From positions 558,001-622,000 of the forward strand of contig QKWM01000001.1 in assembly GCA_003248315.1 (NCBI GenBank): a stretch of 64,000 nt of DNA, read 5' to 3'. The notes below the pieces were generated by a model, which did no database searches, was not told where the DNA came from, and saw nothing but the letters and a program-made list of their open reading frames with translations. Within the stretch, counting starts at the first letter, position 1. Each line of letters opens with the position of its first letter. This document shows positions 40,312 to 49,853 of this stretch, piece by piece. The position numbers were made by a program, and so were the translations under genes. This DNA comes from Streptomyces sp. SW4 (GTDB lineage: Bacteria; Actinomycetota; Actinomycetes; Streptomycetales; Streptomycetaceae).

Positions 40312-41598
40312 TCATGCCGACCGTTCTGCCGGCTGTCGGCGGGGCTCCGTCGCCCGGCGCCGACCGGCGAGGACGACCAGCCCGCCGGTGACCGCGAGGC
40401 CCATGAGGACGGCACCGAACACCGTGGCGCCGTTGGTCAGGCCCACGGCGTCGCTGAGGTAACCGGCGGACACGGGCAGTAGCCCCGCCGGGACGTACCC
40501 GCCGACGTTGAGCGCAGCGTTGGCCTCCGCGAGGCGCTGGGGCGGGACGCTGGAGTTGAGCAGCGACAGGCCGCCGAGCTGGCCCATGCCCTGGCCGGCG
40601 CCGGCGAACAGCGCGGAGGTGATGAGGACCGGCACCGACGAGGTGTGCACGGCGACGATCAGCGTGGTCATGCTCAGGGTGGTGCCGACCGCGCCGGCCG
40701 TGAGGATGGTCCGCCGGTCGAGGCGTTGCACGGCGAACTGCACGCCGGTGGCGGCGAGGAACATGACGAAGGCCATGGCCCCGGCGACGATCCGGCTGGT
40801 GGTGCCGAGCAGGCCTGTCAGGAGCGAGGGGCCGAGCGAGAGCACGAAGGAGGTGGCCGTGATGCCGGGCGTGAACACGGCGATGCCGAGGGCCAGTTGA
40901 CGGCCGTTGCCGCGCGGCACGCGGGGCACCCGCGCCCAGGCGCCCTTCGCGGGTGCCGCGGGACGCCGCAGGGGCATACGCAGCACGGCAAGCATCGCGG
41001 TGAGGAGCAGCACGGCCTCGACGGCGAAGACGGTGACGGTCGGCCCGGGCAGCGACTCGGAGAGCACTCCGGCCAGGAGCGGGCCGAGGCCGGCCCCGAA
41101 GACCATCGCGCAGGAGGCGAACAGGGCGGCGGTCCGCTTGCGTTCGAAACCGGCCACGTCGGTCACCGCGGCCATGCCGGCCGAGACGACGGCGCCGACG
41201 GCGATTCCGGTGAACAGCCGTGCCACGATCAGCGCGGCCACGGTGGTGGCGGTCGCGAAGATCAGGCAGGCGGCCAAGGCGAGCACCAGGGCGGGCAGCA
41301 GCACGGGCTTGCGCCCGAGCCGGTCGGAGACCACTCCGGACACCAGGAGCGAGCCGATGAGCCCGAGGATGTAGAACGCGAACACCACGGTCAGGGTGCC
41401 TTTGGAGAAGCCGATGTCCCGCTGCCACAGCACGTACAACGGTGTGGCGGCGTTCGAGAGGACGAAGACGGCCGTGACCGGCCAGGCGGCCAGCCATACC
41501 CACCCCCGCGGAGCGGCGGAGCCTCCGCCGGGCTCCGCGGTGCCGCTGCGTTGCCTCCCGTCGACGGCCTGGACGGGCGCGTTCCGGGTCTCGGACAT
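40312..41598 (-). CDS. MFS drug-efflux transporter
   Basis: Intact, 428 residues and twelve helices. The loop 2-3 motif is GVVSDRLGRKPVLLPALVLAL; motif C-like sequence MVFGAGLGPLLAGVLSE is in helix 5, as in drug:H+ antiporters. The start is MSETRNAPVQAVDG. It is divergent from the ArsR-like gene across two matching 18-bp operators. It is a likely self-resistance or export gene next to the biosynthetic locus. Confidence 0.88.
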   Translation of the reverse strand: MSETRNAPVQAVDGRQRSGTAEPGGGSAAPRGWVWLAAWPVTAVFVLSNAATPLYVLWQRDIGFSKGTLTVVFAFYILGLIGSLLVSGVVSDRLGRKPVLLPALVLALAACLIFATATTVAALIVARLFTGIAVGAVVSAGMAAVTDVAGFERKRTAALFASCAMVFGAGLGPLLAGVLSESLPGPTVTVFAVEAVLLLTAMLAVLRMPLRRPAAPAKGAWARVPRVPRGNGRQLALGIAVFTPGITATSFVLSLGPSLLTGLLGTTSRIVAGAMAFVMFLAATGVQFAVQRLDRRTILTAGAVGTTLSMTTLIVAVHTSSVPVLITSALFAGAGQGMGQLGGLSLLNSSVPPQRLAEANAALNVGGYVPAGLLPVSAGYLSDAVGLTNGATVFGAVLMGLAVTGGLVVLAGRRRATEPRRQPAERSA

Positions 41599-41622
41599 GA
41601 CTGTTCCCTCCGGCTTCCTGCA

Positions 41623-41668
41623 GTACGACTCGAGTCGAACTTAGCATGCAGTACGATTGAAGTCGTAC
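41623..41668. promoter_or_regulatory. Two 18-bp operators between MFS and arsR-like gene
   Basis: GTACGACTCGAGTCGAAC (41623-41640) and GTACGATTGAAGTCGTAC (41651-41668) are near-identical imperfect palindromes 28 bases apart. A third half-like ATCGAGTCGT follows at about 41675. They fit sites for the adjacent winged-helix regulator. Confidence 0.7.
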
Positions 41669-41696
41669 AACGGAATCGAGTCGTGAGGACCTGCCC

Positions 41697-42074
41697 ATGT
41701 CGTCGACCGCGGGCACCGCACCCGCCATCAAGGTGTTCCCGGCCCCTCCCGGCCTGCCCGATCCGCTGCCGGAGCCGACGGTCGAGGAGCTGCGCCTGGA
41801 GACCGTTCTCGGGGCGCTCAGCGACCCCTTGCGGCTGACGATCGTCCGCAAACTCCTCCTGGAATCGGAGCAGTTCGACCACTCCTGCGGCTGGTTCGGC
41901 TTCGACCGGCCCAAGTCGTCGCTCACGCACCACTTCAAGGCGCTGCGAGAGGCGGGGGTCACGCGCCAGCGCCAGTACGGGCTCGAACGCCGCAGTCACG
42001 TACGCGTCGACGACCTCAACGCCCGCTTCCCCGGCCTGCTCGACCTGGTCGCGGCCTGGACCCCGGAGACATGA
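41697..42074 (+). CDS. ArsR-like winged-helix regulator
   Basis: Intact, 125 residues. The wHTH is LETVLGALSDPLRLTIVRKLLLE then PKSSLTHHFKALREAGVTRQRQYGLERRSHVRVDDLNARFPGLLDLV. The metal-box CxC of classical ArsR is absent (one Cys only), so a small organic ligand or redox signal is more likely. It is paired with the divergent MFS gene. Confidence 0.85.
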   Translation: MSSTAGTAPAIKVFPAPPGLPDPLPEPTVEELRLETVLGALSDPLRLTIVRKLLLESEQFDHSCGWFGFDRPKSSLTHHFKALREAGVTRQRQYGLERRSHVRVDDLNARFPGLLDLVAAWTPET

Positions 42075-42200
42075 CGAGGTGCCGCTCGGCGAACGAGGAG
42101 AGGCGGGCGGATCCACGGCAAGCCCCGACACCGCCGCGCCGCACGGTCGCCCCGCTCCCCGGGGCCCTGCGACGGACGCGGGCCGCATACCATGCTCGGC

Positions 42201-42939
42201 ATGGCCGACCGTGTGTACCCGCTGGCCCCGGTGAGGACCTCCCCGCCTTGGAGTCCTTCAACGCCGTCGGCACCATGCTGCTGCACAACTCCCGTGCCGA
42301 TGAGAGCGGGGGGTTCTTCGCCACCTGCTGGTTCATGGTCCTCCTGCCGGTCGTCCCGCTCGGCCGGTACTACGTGCGGCAGACCGGGTACCGCGAGGAC
42401 GGCGGGCTCCTCTTCCACCGGGCGACCACCGGCTACGAGATCGTGGGCAGGTCCCGGATCCGCTGGACCGAGGTCGTCCGGACCTATCTGGCCTGCTGGA
42501 TCGTCATGCCGGGCGCCCTCGTCGGACCCATCGTGGTCGCCCTGGGTCGAGAGGGCGACAACGCCGGACTGCACGGGGGTCTCGTCTCCGGCGGGCTCGT
42601 GATCGCCCTGCTCACCCTGTTCGTCGTCTACAGGACGTACTGGAGGCCTGTCCGCGAAGTCCACTGGGCCGACACCACGGCGGGCCGGGCTGACGGACGG
42701 AACTGGCAGGAACTCGCCACCACGCTGCAGATCGCGATTCTGATGGGGCTGCTCGGCTTTTTCGCCGGGGTCGTGATCTTCTTCACGGCGCTGGCCATGG
42801 GGAGCTCCCGACGCCCCTCGAACCCGAGCCGAACCCGTACACCGATACGCTGCTCCACCCCGTGACCCTGCTGGTCGGACTGCCCGTGCTCACGGGCGTG
42901 GTCACGATCGCCGTCCTCGCGCGCCGCCGCCGACGCTGA
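42201..42939 (+). CDS. Hypothetical membrane protein
   Basis: About 246 residues with two one-base corrections (about 42233 and 42798). About four or five hydrophobic helices are visible: FFATCWFMVLLPVVPLG, TYLACWIVMPGALVGPIVVAL, GLVIALLTLFVVY, IAILMGLLGFFAGVVIFFTAL and a last one before the RRRR tail (LLVGLPVLTGVVTIAVLA). No known family was recognised. An upstream ATG at 42192 is in frame. Confidence 0.65.
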
Positions 42940-43014
42940 GGGGCGGGGATACCGGCCCCGCCCCCCTGCTTCGGAGGGCGTCAAGTCCAGGCCTGATCTG
43001 GTGCGTTCCGGGGG

Positions 43015-44222
43015 TCAGGCGGAGTGGAGGGCGAGGGTGGGGGAGAGGCGGGAGGCGCGGATGGCGGGATAGAGGCCGGCGATGGTGCCGATGACGAGGG
43101 TGGCGCCGAAGCCTCCGGCGATCGCCCACCAGGGGATGACCCAGGGGATGTCGCTGCTGAGCGCGTACACGGCGGTGGCGGCAGCGCCCAAGGCGATGCC
43201 GGCGGCACCGCCGAGGCCGGACAGCAGGAGGGATTCGGTGACGAACTGGCCCCTGATCTGGCCCCGGGTGGCGCCGATGGAACGGCGCAGGCCGATTTCG
43301 AAACGGCGCTCCAGCACAGAAATGATCATGGTGTTGGCGACACCGACCCCGCCGACGAGGAGGGCGACGCCTCCGAGGCCCAGAAGGAGGCTGCTGAAGG
43401 CCCCTTCGGTGGCGGCCTTGGCTTTGAGATGGGCCGACGGGTCGCTGACCTCCACGTTGCGGGGTGTCCGTGGGTCGACGGCCCGAGGGATGAGATCGTG
43501 CACGGCGGTGACGGCTTGATCGGCCGAACGCTCGTAGATGGCGGTGGGGTGCCCGTCGAAGCCGAGCCGGCCGGCAGCGGCGTCCCAGCCGAGGAGGGCG
43601 GAGCGGGCGATCTCGGGTGCCAGAGGCAGTTCGTCGAGGATGCCGATCACCGTGTAGTACTGGCCGGCGATGTAGACCTGCTGGCCGGGGGTGGTGATGC
43701 CCAGACGCTGCGCCGCGACGTCGCCGAGGACGACGGCCGGGTACTTGCCGGTCGCGGCGTTGAGCCAGGTGCCGCTGCGCATGCTGCCGCGCAGGGTGGT
43801 CAGGAGGTCTTCCGTGGCGGCCTGGACCGTGATGCCGCCGGTGACGAGTTCGTCGATCTTCTCGGATCGGCGTACGGAGTGGTCGAGGGCGGCGGTGGCT
43901 CCCACGTGCTCGACGCCGTCGATGCGGGCGACACGCCCCGGCGCGTCCTTGGCGAGGGGGATCTTCTTGCCGGTGAGCAGGTCCTCGCCGGGGTGACGAC
44001 GAGCATGTTGGTGCCGAGCCGGTCGAGTTCGGCGAGGAGTTTCTCCTTGCTGGAGGCGGAGATGCCGACCACGGCGATCATCGTGGCGATGCCGATGGCG
44101 ATGCCGAGTGCGGAGAGCACGATCCGCACGGGGCGGGAGCGCATGCCGGCCGCGCCGGTGTGCAGGACGTCCCTGGGTGACAGACGGGCCGGTCGGAGAC
44201 CGCGGTCACGGCGCTTGTACAC
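43015..44222 (-). CDS. MacB/FtsX-type ABC transporter permease
   Basis: About 402 residues; one base lost near 43995. N-terminal helix PVRIVLSALGIAIGIATMIAVVGIS, a large extracytoplasmic MacB-PCD domain (about 60-270), then the FtsX core with GVGVANTMIISVLERRFEIGLRRSIGATRGQIRGQF and two final helices. It is the fourth gene of the operon and overlaps the ATPase gene by 17 bases. Confidence 0.87.
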
Positions 44223-45000
44223 CGTGGATCACCTCCCGCGGAGCGTTCCCGTGCCCGGCTCCGCTGCCGCTGCCGCTGCCGCTGCCCGGCGCGGTGTCGT
44301 GGGCGATGAGCCCGTCGCGGATGCGGACCTGGCGGGGCAGCCGGGCGGCGATGTCCATGTCGTGGGTGATGACGGCGATGGTGGCGCCCTCCTGGTTGAG
44401 GTCGTGGATGAGCTGCATGACCGCTTCTCCTGAGGCGGAGTCCAGTGCGCCGGTCGGCTCGTCGGCCAGCAGCAGGTCGGGTTCGCCGACGATGGCCCGG
44501 GCGATCGCGACACGCTGCTTCTGTCCGCCGGACAGCTCGTGCGGCTTGTGCCGTACGCGTTCGCCCAGGCCGACGCGTTCCAGTGCAGTGGCTGCGCGGC
44601 GCCGGCGTTCGGCGCGCGGCAGACCGGTGTAGAGCAGGCCCTCGGCGACGTTGTCGAGAGCACTGATGCCGGCCACGAGGTGGAAGGCCTGGAAGACGAA
44701 GCCGATGTGCTGGGCGCGCAGCGCGGACAACCGGCGGTCGGACAGGGTGGCGGTGTCGTGCCCGGCGATGGTGACGGTGCCGGTGGTGGGCTGGTCGAGG
44801 GTGCCGACGATGTGCAGCAGGGTGGACTTGCCCGATCCGGAGGGGCCGACGATGGCCAGGAGCTCGCCCGGTGCGATCGTCAGGTCGATGCCCCGCAGGG
44901 CGGCGACGCCTCCGGGGTACTCCTTGGTCACCTTCGACAGCCGCACCACCGGCTCCGCCGTCGCCGTGACCGTCCGGTCGAGGGGGGCGGTGGTGCTCAT
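44206..45000 (-). CDS. ABC transporter ATPase (MacB/LolD-type)
   Basis: Intact, 264 residues. Walker A GPSGSGKST, Q-loop FVFQAFHLVAGISALDNVAEGL, signature LSGGQKQRVAIARAI, Walker B LLADEPTGALDS and switch His in VITHDMD. The tail is a Gly/Ser run (GSGSGSGSG). It powers the adjacent permease. The stop/start overlap with the adaptor is ATGA. Confidence 0.92.
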   Translation of the reverse strand: MSTTAPLDRTVTATAEPVVRLSKVTKEYPGGVAALRGIDLTIAPGELLAIVGPSGSGKSTLLHIVGTLDQPTTGTVTIAGHDTATLSDRRLSALRAQHIGFVFQAFHLVAGISALDNVAEGLLYTGLPRAERRRRAATALERVGLGERVRHKPHELSGGQKQRVAIARAIVGEPDLLLADEPTGALDSASGEAVMQLIHDLNQEGATIAVITHDMDIAARLPRQVRIRDGLIAHDTAPGSGSGSGSGAGHGNAPREVIHGVQAP

Positions 45001-46063
45001 GTGGCGGCCACCCCGACCTTCATCCCGCTGGTCAGGCCCTTTCCGGAGATTTCGACCCGGCCCTGGGCGAACATGCCGAGCCTCACCTTCACCTCGCGGG
45101 TCCGCTCCCCCTCGACGACCTGGACCCCGAAGGACCCGTCGGGCAGGGCGAGGAGGGCCCCGACGGGCACGCTCAGCACGTTCTTGCGGGTATGCCCGGT
45201 CAGTTTGACCGTGGCGGGCGCCTTGTCGATGCCGTTGACCTTGTCGGGGTCGTCGAAGGTGACGGTCACCGCGATCCGGGGGTTTTGTCGCCCGGGTCGT
45301 CGCCCGTCCTGGCGGTGGTGCCGACGGAGGCGACGGTGCCGGGAGTGGTCGTGCCGTCGGGCAGTTCGACCTCCACCTTGGTTCCCTCCTCGGCCAGGGC
45401 GGCCTCGGACACCTTCACGTTCAGTTCCACGATGCGGTCGGAACTCGTCGTGGTCATCACGTGCTGTCCGGGGCCGATCCGGTCTCCGACGGCCGCACCC
45501 GCGGACTGCACCCGGACCGGGCCGGGGGCGAACGCGATCTGCCCGGGCCCGATGCGGCCGGTCTGTTCCAGCCCGTGCTCCTTCTGCCACCGCCTGACCG
45601 CCGCTTCCGTGCCGGCGGTGAACGCGTCGTCGTCCGCCAGCGCGGAGTTGTGACCGAGCTCGCGCAGGTTCCGCTTCAGCTGCCGCACGTCCGTGCCCTT
45701 GTCGCCGCGCTTCAGCTCCCGGTACATCGGCTCGGTCCCGTACATCAGCCGCACCTCGTGGCCGTCGACGGCGTACAGCTTCTCGCCCCGGCCGATCGTC
45801 GAGCCGCTGCCGGCGATCCAGGTCAGGGTGCCGGAGGCGCCGGCGTTCAGTTTCCGCTTCCGGGAGTACCCGAGGGTGCCGTCCACGCTGGTGCTGGACA
45901 CCAGATCGCCACGAGTGATGGTCGCCGTGGCGCGCGGCAGGGCAGCGTCCTCGGGCGTGCTCCCGCCGGCCGCTGGTGCGGTCAGTTCCGTGACGGCGAC
46001 TCCGCCGCCGGCGATTCCGACCACCGCGGCAGCGGCCCACACGAGTGCCGTACGCCGCCTCAT
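44997..46063 (-). CDS. Membrane-fusion-type adaptor with peptidoglycan-binding domain
   Basis: About 355 residues; one base lost near 45288. N-terminal anchor LVWAAAAVVGIAGGGVAV, a PG_binding_1-like repeat (DKGTDVRQLKRNLRELGHNS, AVRRWQKEHGLEQTG) and barrel-sandwich/beta-barrel segments (VELNVKVSEAALAEEGTKVEVEL, LSVPVGALLALPDG). This is the Gram-positive version of a MacA/HlyD adaptor, spanning wall to membrane. ATG 46063 overlaps the lipoprotein stop. Confidence 0.85.
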
Positions 46064-46577
46064 GCCGCACACTCGTTCAGCGCCGCGAGGAACTTCTCCG
46101 GGTCCGCTCCCTCAGGCAGCTTGAAGCCGCTGCTGGAACCCTGAGCTCCGGGCTTGGGATCGGGCATGTCGAAGCCCTTGCCCGCACGCACTCGGCGATC
46201 CTCACCTGCTGGTCGATGTTCTGCTGCTGCTCCGCGCCGCCGCCACCGGCCGCCGAGCCGGAGCCGCAGTCGGTCAGCGCCTTGTTCCACTTCTCCGCCG
46301 ACACCCCGTCCGGCTGTGTCAGCGGCTGTGCGTAGGGATTGGCGCCCGGTTCCAGGTCCGGGACGTCCAAGCCCTGCTCCCGCAGGCACTTGCGCAGCGC
46401 CTGCGCCTTGTCCATGGCCTCCGCATCCGTTCCCGAGCCGCCGGAGCCGCCCGAGCCGCCGTCGGAGTTGCCGGCCGACTCCTTCACCCCGCCGTCGTCG
46501 GACGAACAGCCGGTCGTCAGCAGCGCCAGACCCGCCAGGCCGGTGGCCAGCGCCAGAGCAAACCGGTGATCCCTCAT
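46060..46577 (-). CDS. Lipoprotein of the MacB-like exporter operon
   Basis: About 172 residues; one base lost near 46185. Lipobox ALALATGLAGLALLTTGCSS (Cys about 23), then a Gly/Ser-rich spacer. Two similar short repeats follow: ALRKCLREQGLDVPDLEPGAN and RIAECVRGKGFDMPDPKPGAQ. AAGGAGG site before ATG 46577. It is the first gene of the exporter operon and probably an extracellular sensor or substrate-binding accessory. Confidence 0.82.
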
Positions 46578-46756
46578 CGCTTCTGCCTCCTTCTTGAGGT
46601 CCCAGGCCGCCGTACACGCTCGTCCTGGGGCCGCGAGGTGCCGCGGCTCGGACAGAAGGGTCACGCACCAGGCTGTTTCGCTTCTCTTACAGATCACGCC
46701 CTCGACGCCCGGTGCTGTAACAGCGGTGAAAGGCCGGGGCGAGGTAGACAGGGGGC

Positions 46757-47443
46757 ATGCGTGTACTGGTGGTGGAGGACGAGGCGTTCCTGGCCGAGAT
46801 GATCGCCCGAGGGCTCGGCCGCGATGCGATCGCGGCCGATGTCGCCCTCGACGGGGTGAGCGCGCTGCGCAAGCTGCAGCTCGGCGACTACGACGTCCTC
46901 ATCCTCGACCGGGACCTGCCCGGCGTGCACGGCGACGAGGTCTGCCGCCGTGTGGTCGCCCAGGGCCTGCGCACCCGGATTCTGATGCTCACGGCGTCGG
47001 TCACGGTCCCCGAACGCGTCGAAGGACTGGGACTGGGCGCGGACGACTACCTGACCAAGCCCTTCGCCTACGACGAGCTTCTGGCTCGCGTCCTCGCCCT
47101 CGGCCGCCGCTCCCAGCCGGCACTGCCGCCGGTTCTCCGGCGGGCCGGCATCACCCTCGACGTCCCCCGCCGGCAGGCGAGCCGCGACGGGCACGCACTG
47201 AGCCTCAGCCGCAGGGAGTTCGCCGTTCTGGAAGCCCTCATGCGTGCCGGTGGCGCCGTCCTCAGCAGCGAGGACCTCATCGAGCAGGTCTGGGACGAGG
47301 AGGCCGGATACGACACCAACCCCGTCCGCGTCACTCTCAGTCGCCTGCGGACCAAGCTCGGCGCCCCTCCTGTGATCGAAACAGTTCCCGGTGCCGGCTA
47401 CCGCATCACCGGGGAACCCGGGAACACCCAGGCGGACCGATGA
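46757..47443 (+). CDS. OmpR-family response regulator
   Basis: Intact, 228 residues. Receiver: VVEDEAFLAEMIARGL, phospho-Asp in VLILDRDLPG, LTAS and TKPFAYDELLARV. The DNA-binding winged helix ends RVTLSRLRTKLGAPPVIETVPGAGYRI. It is divergent from the exporter operon over about 180 bases that include GCTGTAACAGC, so it probably controls that operon. Confidence 0.93.
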   Translation: MRVLVVEDEAFLAEMIARGLGRDAIAADVALDGVSALRKLQLGDYDVLILDRDLPGVHGDEVCRRVVAQGLRTRILMLTASVTVPERVEGLGLGADDYLTKPFAYDELLARVLALGRRSQPALPPVLRRAGITLDVPRRQASRDGHALSLSRREFAVLEALMRAGGAVLSSEDLIEQVWDEEAGYDTNPVRVTLSRLRTKLGAPPVIETVPGAGYRITGEPGNTQADR

Positions 47444-48609
47444 CTTTCCGGCTTCTTCCGCTGACGGAGCGGGGCCGCCTCACCGCCCTGTACGGAGGTC
47501 TGCTGCTGCTGGCGGGCCTGATCGTCGTGGGCGTCATCTACCTGTTGGTCCGGTCCGGCCTCGACCAACGCATCAGCGAGGCGGCCACCGCCGGTCACTC
47601 GCAGGGGGTCCGGCTGCCACGGCCCTCCGAGACGCAGCCCAGTCTTCCGCCTGTCATTCCGTCCGAAGAAGCGGGCGAGTTCGCCGAGACCAAAACGGTG
47701 CAGGCCATCACGGACGCCACGCTTGGCCGGCTGCTGACCGTCTCCGCCGTCACCTTCGCCGTCTTCGCCATCGGGTCCGTGGGCCTCGCCTGGTGGATGG
47801 CCGGCCGGGTTCTGCGCCCGCTCGGCCGGATCACGGCGACGGCCCGCAGACTCTCCGGCGAGAACCTCCACCAGCGCATCGCCCTCGCCGGTCCCCCCGG
47901 AGAGCTGAAAGAGCTCGCCGACACCTTCGACGCGATGCTGGAACGGCTCGAACAGCTCGTCACCGCCCAACAGCGGTTCGCAGCCAATGCCGCCCACGAA
48001 CTGCGGACTCCTCTCGCCGTCCAGCGTGCGGCCGCCGAGATCGGACTCGCCGACCCGGACCCCGCCGACATCCCGTGGATCCGGCAACGCCTCATCGAGG
48101 CCGCCCACCACAGCGAGCAGCTCATCGACTCGCTGCTGTTGCTCGCCACCACCGATCGGGGACTCGATCGCAGCGAGCCCGTACACCTGGAGCAGACCAC
48201 GGCGATCATCGTGGCGGACCTCGGCGAGGAAGCCCGTCACCGCGGCATCACCGTCACGCCCGCCATCGAGCCCACTGTCGTGCACGGCGACGCCACCCTC
48301 CTGGCCCACCTCGTCCGGAACCTGCTGAGCAACGCCCTGCGTTACAACCACCACGGCGGCAACGTCGACGTCCGCCTCGCCGACCGGACACTGACCGTCA
48401 CCAACACCGGCCCGCTCGTCCCGCCCGACACCGCCCCTCTCCTCTTCGAGCCCTTCCGGCGCATCGGCGAACGCACCCACAGCGCTGCCGAGGGCACAGG
48501 ACTCGGTCTCTCCATCGTCGCTTCCATCGCCCGTGCCCACCACGCCCGCGCCACCGCCCGGGCCAATCCCACCGGTGGTCTCACCGTCACCGTCCGCTTC
48601 CCCGACTGA
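47440..48609 (+). CDS. Sensor histidine kinase
   Basis: Intact, 389 residues. TM1 is LTALYGGLLLLAGLIVVGVIYLLV and TM2 LLTVSAVTFAVFAIGSVGLAWWMAG, with a sensor loop of about 75 residues between. HAMP follows (RVLRPLGRITATARRLSGENL). H-box AANAAHELRTPLAVQ, N-box NLLSNALRYNHHGG, G-box GTGLGLSI. It is coupled to the response regulator by ATGA overlap. Confidence 0.93.
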   Translation: MTFRLLPLTERGRLTALYGGLLLLAGLIVVGVIYLLVRSGLDQRISEAATAGHSQGVRLPRPSETQPSLPPVIPSEEAGEFAETKTVQAITDATLGRLLTVSAVTFAVFAIGSVGLAWWMAGRVLRPLGRITATARRLSGENLHQRIALAGPPGELKELADTFDAMLERLEQLVTAQQRFAANAAHELRTPLAVQRAAAEIGLADPDPADIPWIRQRLIEAAHHSEQLIDSLLLLATTDRGLDRSEPVHLEQTTAIIVADLGEEARHRGITVTPAIEPTVVHGDATLLAHLVRNLLSNALRYNHHGGNVDVRLADRTLTVTNTGPLVPPDTAPLLFEPFRRIGERTHSAAEGTGLGLSIVASIARAHHARATARANPTGGLTVTVRFPD

Positions 48610-48801
48610 CCGAGCCGGGCACGCTGCTGGGAGGAGCTGGCGCTGGCAGGTCCCCGGGGGCCGGGCTGACCGGTCGCACCCGCCCGAGCCCCGCGACCTC
48701 GGCCGTGCCTTCGGCTCAAGGCCTGCCCTCAGCGCCGCTGGTGACGGTGCCGTTGCCCGTGTGAAGCTTGGTGGTCGCGTCGGACAGCAGGAGGTGGCGT
48801 G

Positions 48802-49815
48802 GTGAGCGGGCAGGCCGAAGGCGTACGGGGGCACACCTCCCTGGAGCTGGGCCCTCTGGACGAGCTGCGGCTTTCCGTGGCCGGCCATCAGGGGGCGACG
48901 GTGCTGTCGCTGCTGGCGGACGCGTTCGGCGGACGGCCGCACGGGGTGCCCCCGCAATGGCGCCGCCTGGTCACCGGGGCCGCCCCGCCTCAGACCCCGT
49001 CCGTGCTGCGTCCGCTGTTCGCTCCCGACTACTCGGTGATCCCGGACTGCATCACGCCCACGGCGACCATGCCGGGCGGTGACGTGGCCCTGCAGTGCGA
49101 GCAACTCGGCGATCTGTCCACGGACGTCCTGCTCGGCGAGCTGGAGGCCGAGTTCCGCGAGGTGCCGCCGCAGTGGCGCGGGGTGGTCGACCGGCCCCGG
49201 CAGTGGCTGGAGGCGTACCGGAAGGTCATCCAGGCGGTCTGGCAGTCGTTCCAGCCGGTGTGGGACGCGGCCCGGCCGTTCGTCGCACGGGAGGCCGAAC
49301 GCATCGGCAGCGCCGTGGTCCGTGACTGCACGGACGCCGTGCTGCGGGACATCAACAGCAGGTTCCGGCTGACCGGCAGCCGGCTGCTGCTGCCCGATCC
49401 GCAGACGGACACCTACCGGCTCGACGGGCGGCGGCTCGTCCTCGTACCGATCGTGTCCGGCCCCGGCACCTCGATGTTCGCGCTGGACCGGCCGGACCTG
49501 GTATGGATCGGCTACCCCTGCCGGGCATGGGGCGGCTGTGGGACACCTCCCGCACCCCCGGCGGCTCCCCTCGGACGACGACGACCCTTGTCGCTGGTGA
49601 CGGGCGCGGCCCGGGCTCGCATCCTGCGCGCCGCCGCCACGCCTCGCACCATGGGTGAACTGGCCACGGCGACCGGCTGCTCGCCGGCCAACCTGACCCA
49701 TCACTGCCGCCGGCTGGAACAGTGCGGGCTCATCGTCCGCGTCCGGGAGGGCCAGTACGTCCGTCTGCACCGCACCGAACGCGGCGACCGGCTGGTCGAC
49801 CTGCTCTCTTCCTGA
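48802..49815 (+). CDS. ArsR-like winged-helix regulator with long N-terminal domain
   Basis: About 338 residues. GTG 48802 follows AGGAGG. The N-terminal 240 residues (ELGPLDELRLSVAGHQGATVLSLLADAFGG…) are the DUF5937-like region seen in many Streptomyces regulators. The C-terminal HTH is TGAARARILRAAATPRTMGELATATGCSPANLTHHCRRLEQCGLIVRVREGQYVRLHRTERG. Frame-compensating losses near 49515-49575 hide GMGRLWDTSRTPGGS. The function is unknown. Confidence 0.78.
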   Translation: MSGQAEGVRGHTSLELGPLDELRLSVAGHQGATVLSLLADAFGGRPHGVPPQWRRLVTGAAPPQTPSVLRPLFAPDYSVIPDCITPTATMPGGDVALQCEQLGDLSTDVLLGELEAEFREVPPQWRGVVDRPRQWLEAYRKVIQAVWQSFQPVWDAARPFVAREAERIGSAVVRDCTDAVLRDINSRFRLTGSRLLLPDPQTDTYRLDGRRLVLVPIVSGPGTSMFALDRPDLVWIGYPCRAWGGCGTPPAPPAAPLGRRRPLSLVTGAARARILRAAATPRTMGELATATGCSPANLTHHCRRLEQCGLIVRVREGQYVRLHRTERGDRLVDLLSS

Positions 49816-49829
49816 CCCGCCCGGGCCGG

Positions 49830-49853
49830 GCTTTTCCATGACGATGGAAAAGC
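49830..49853. terminator. Perfect 10-bp-arm hairpin
   Basis: GCTTTTCCAT-GACG-ATGGAAAAGC begins 15 bases after the regulator's stop. The T-rich and A-rich arms would allow use from either side. Confidence 0.7.
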
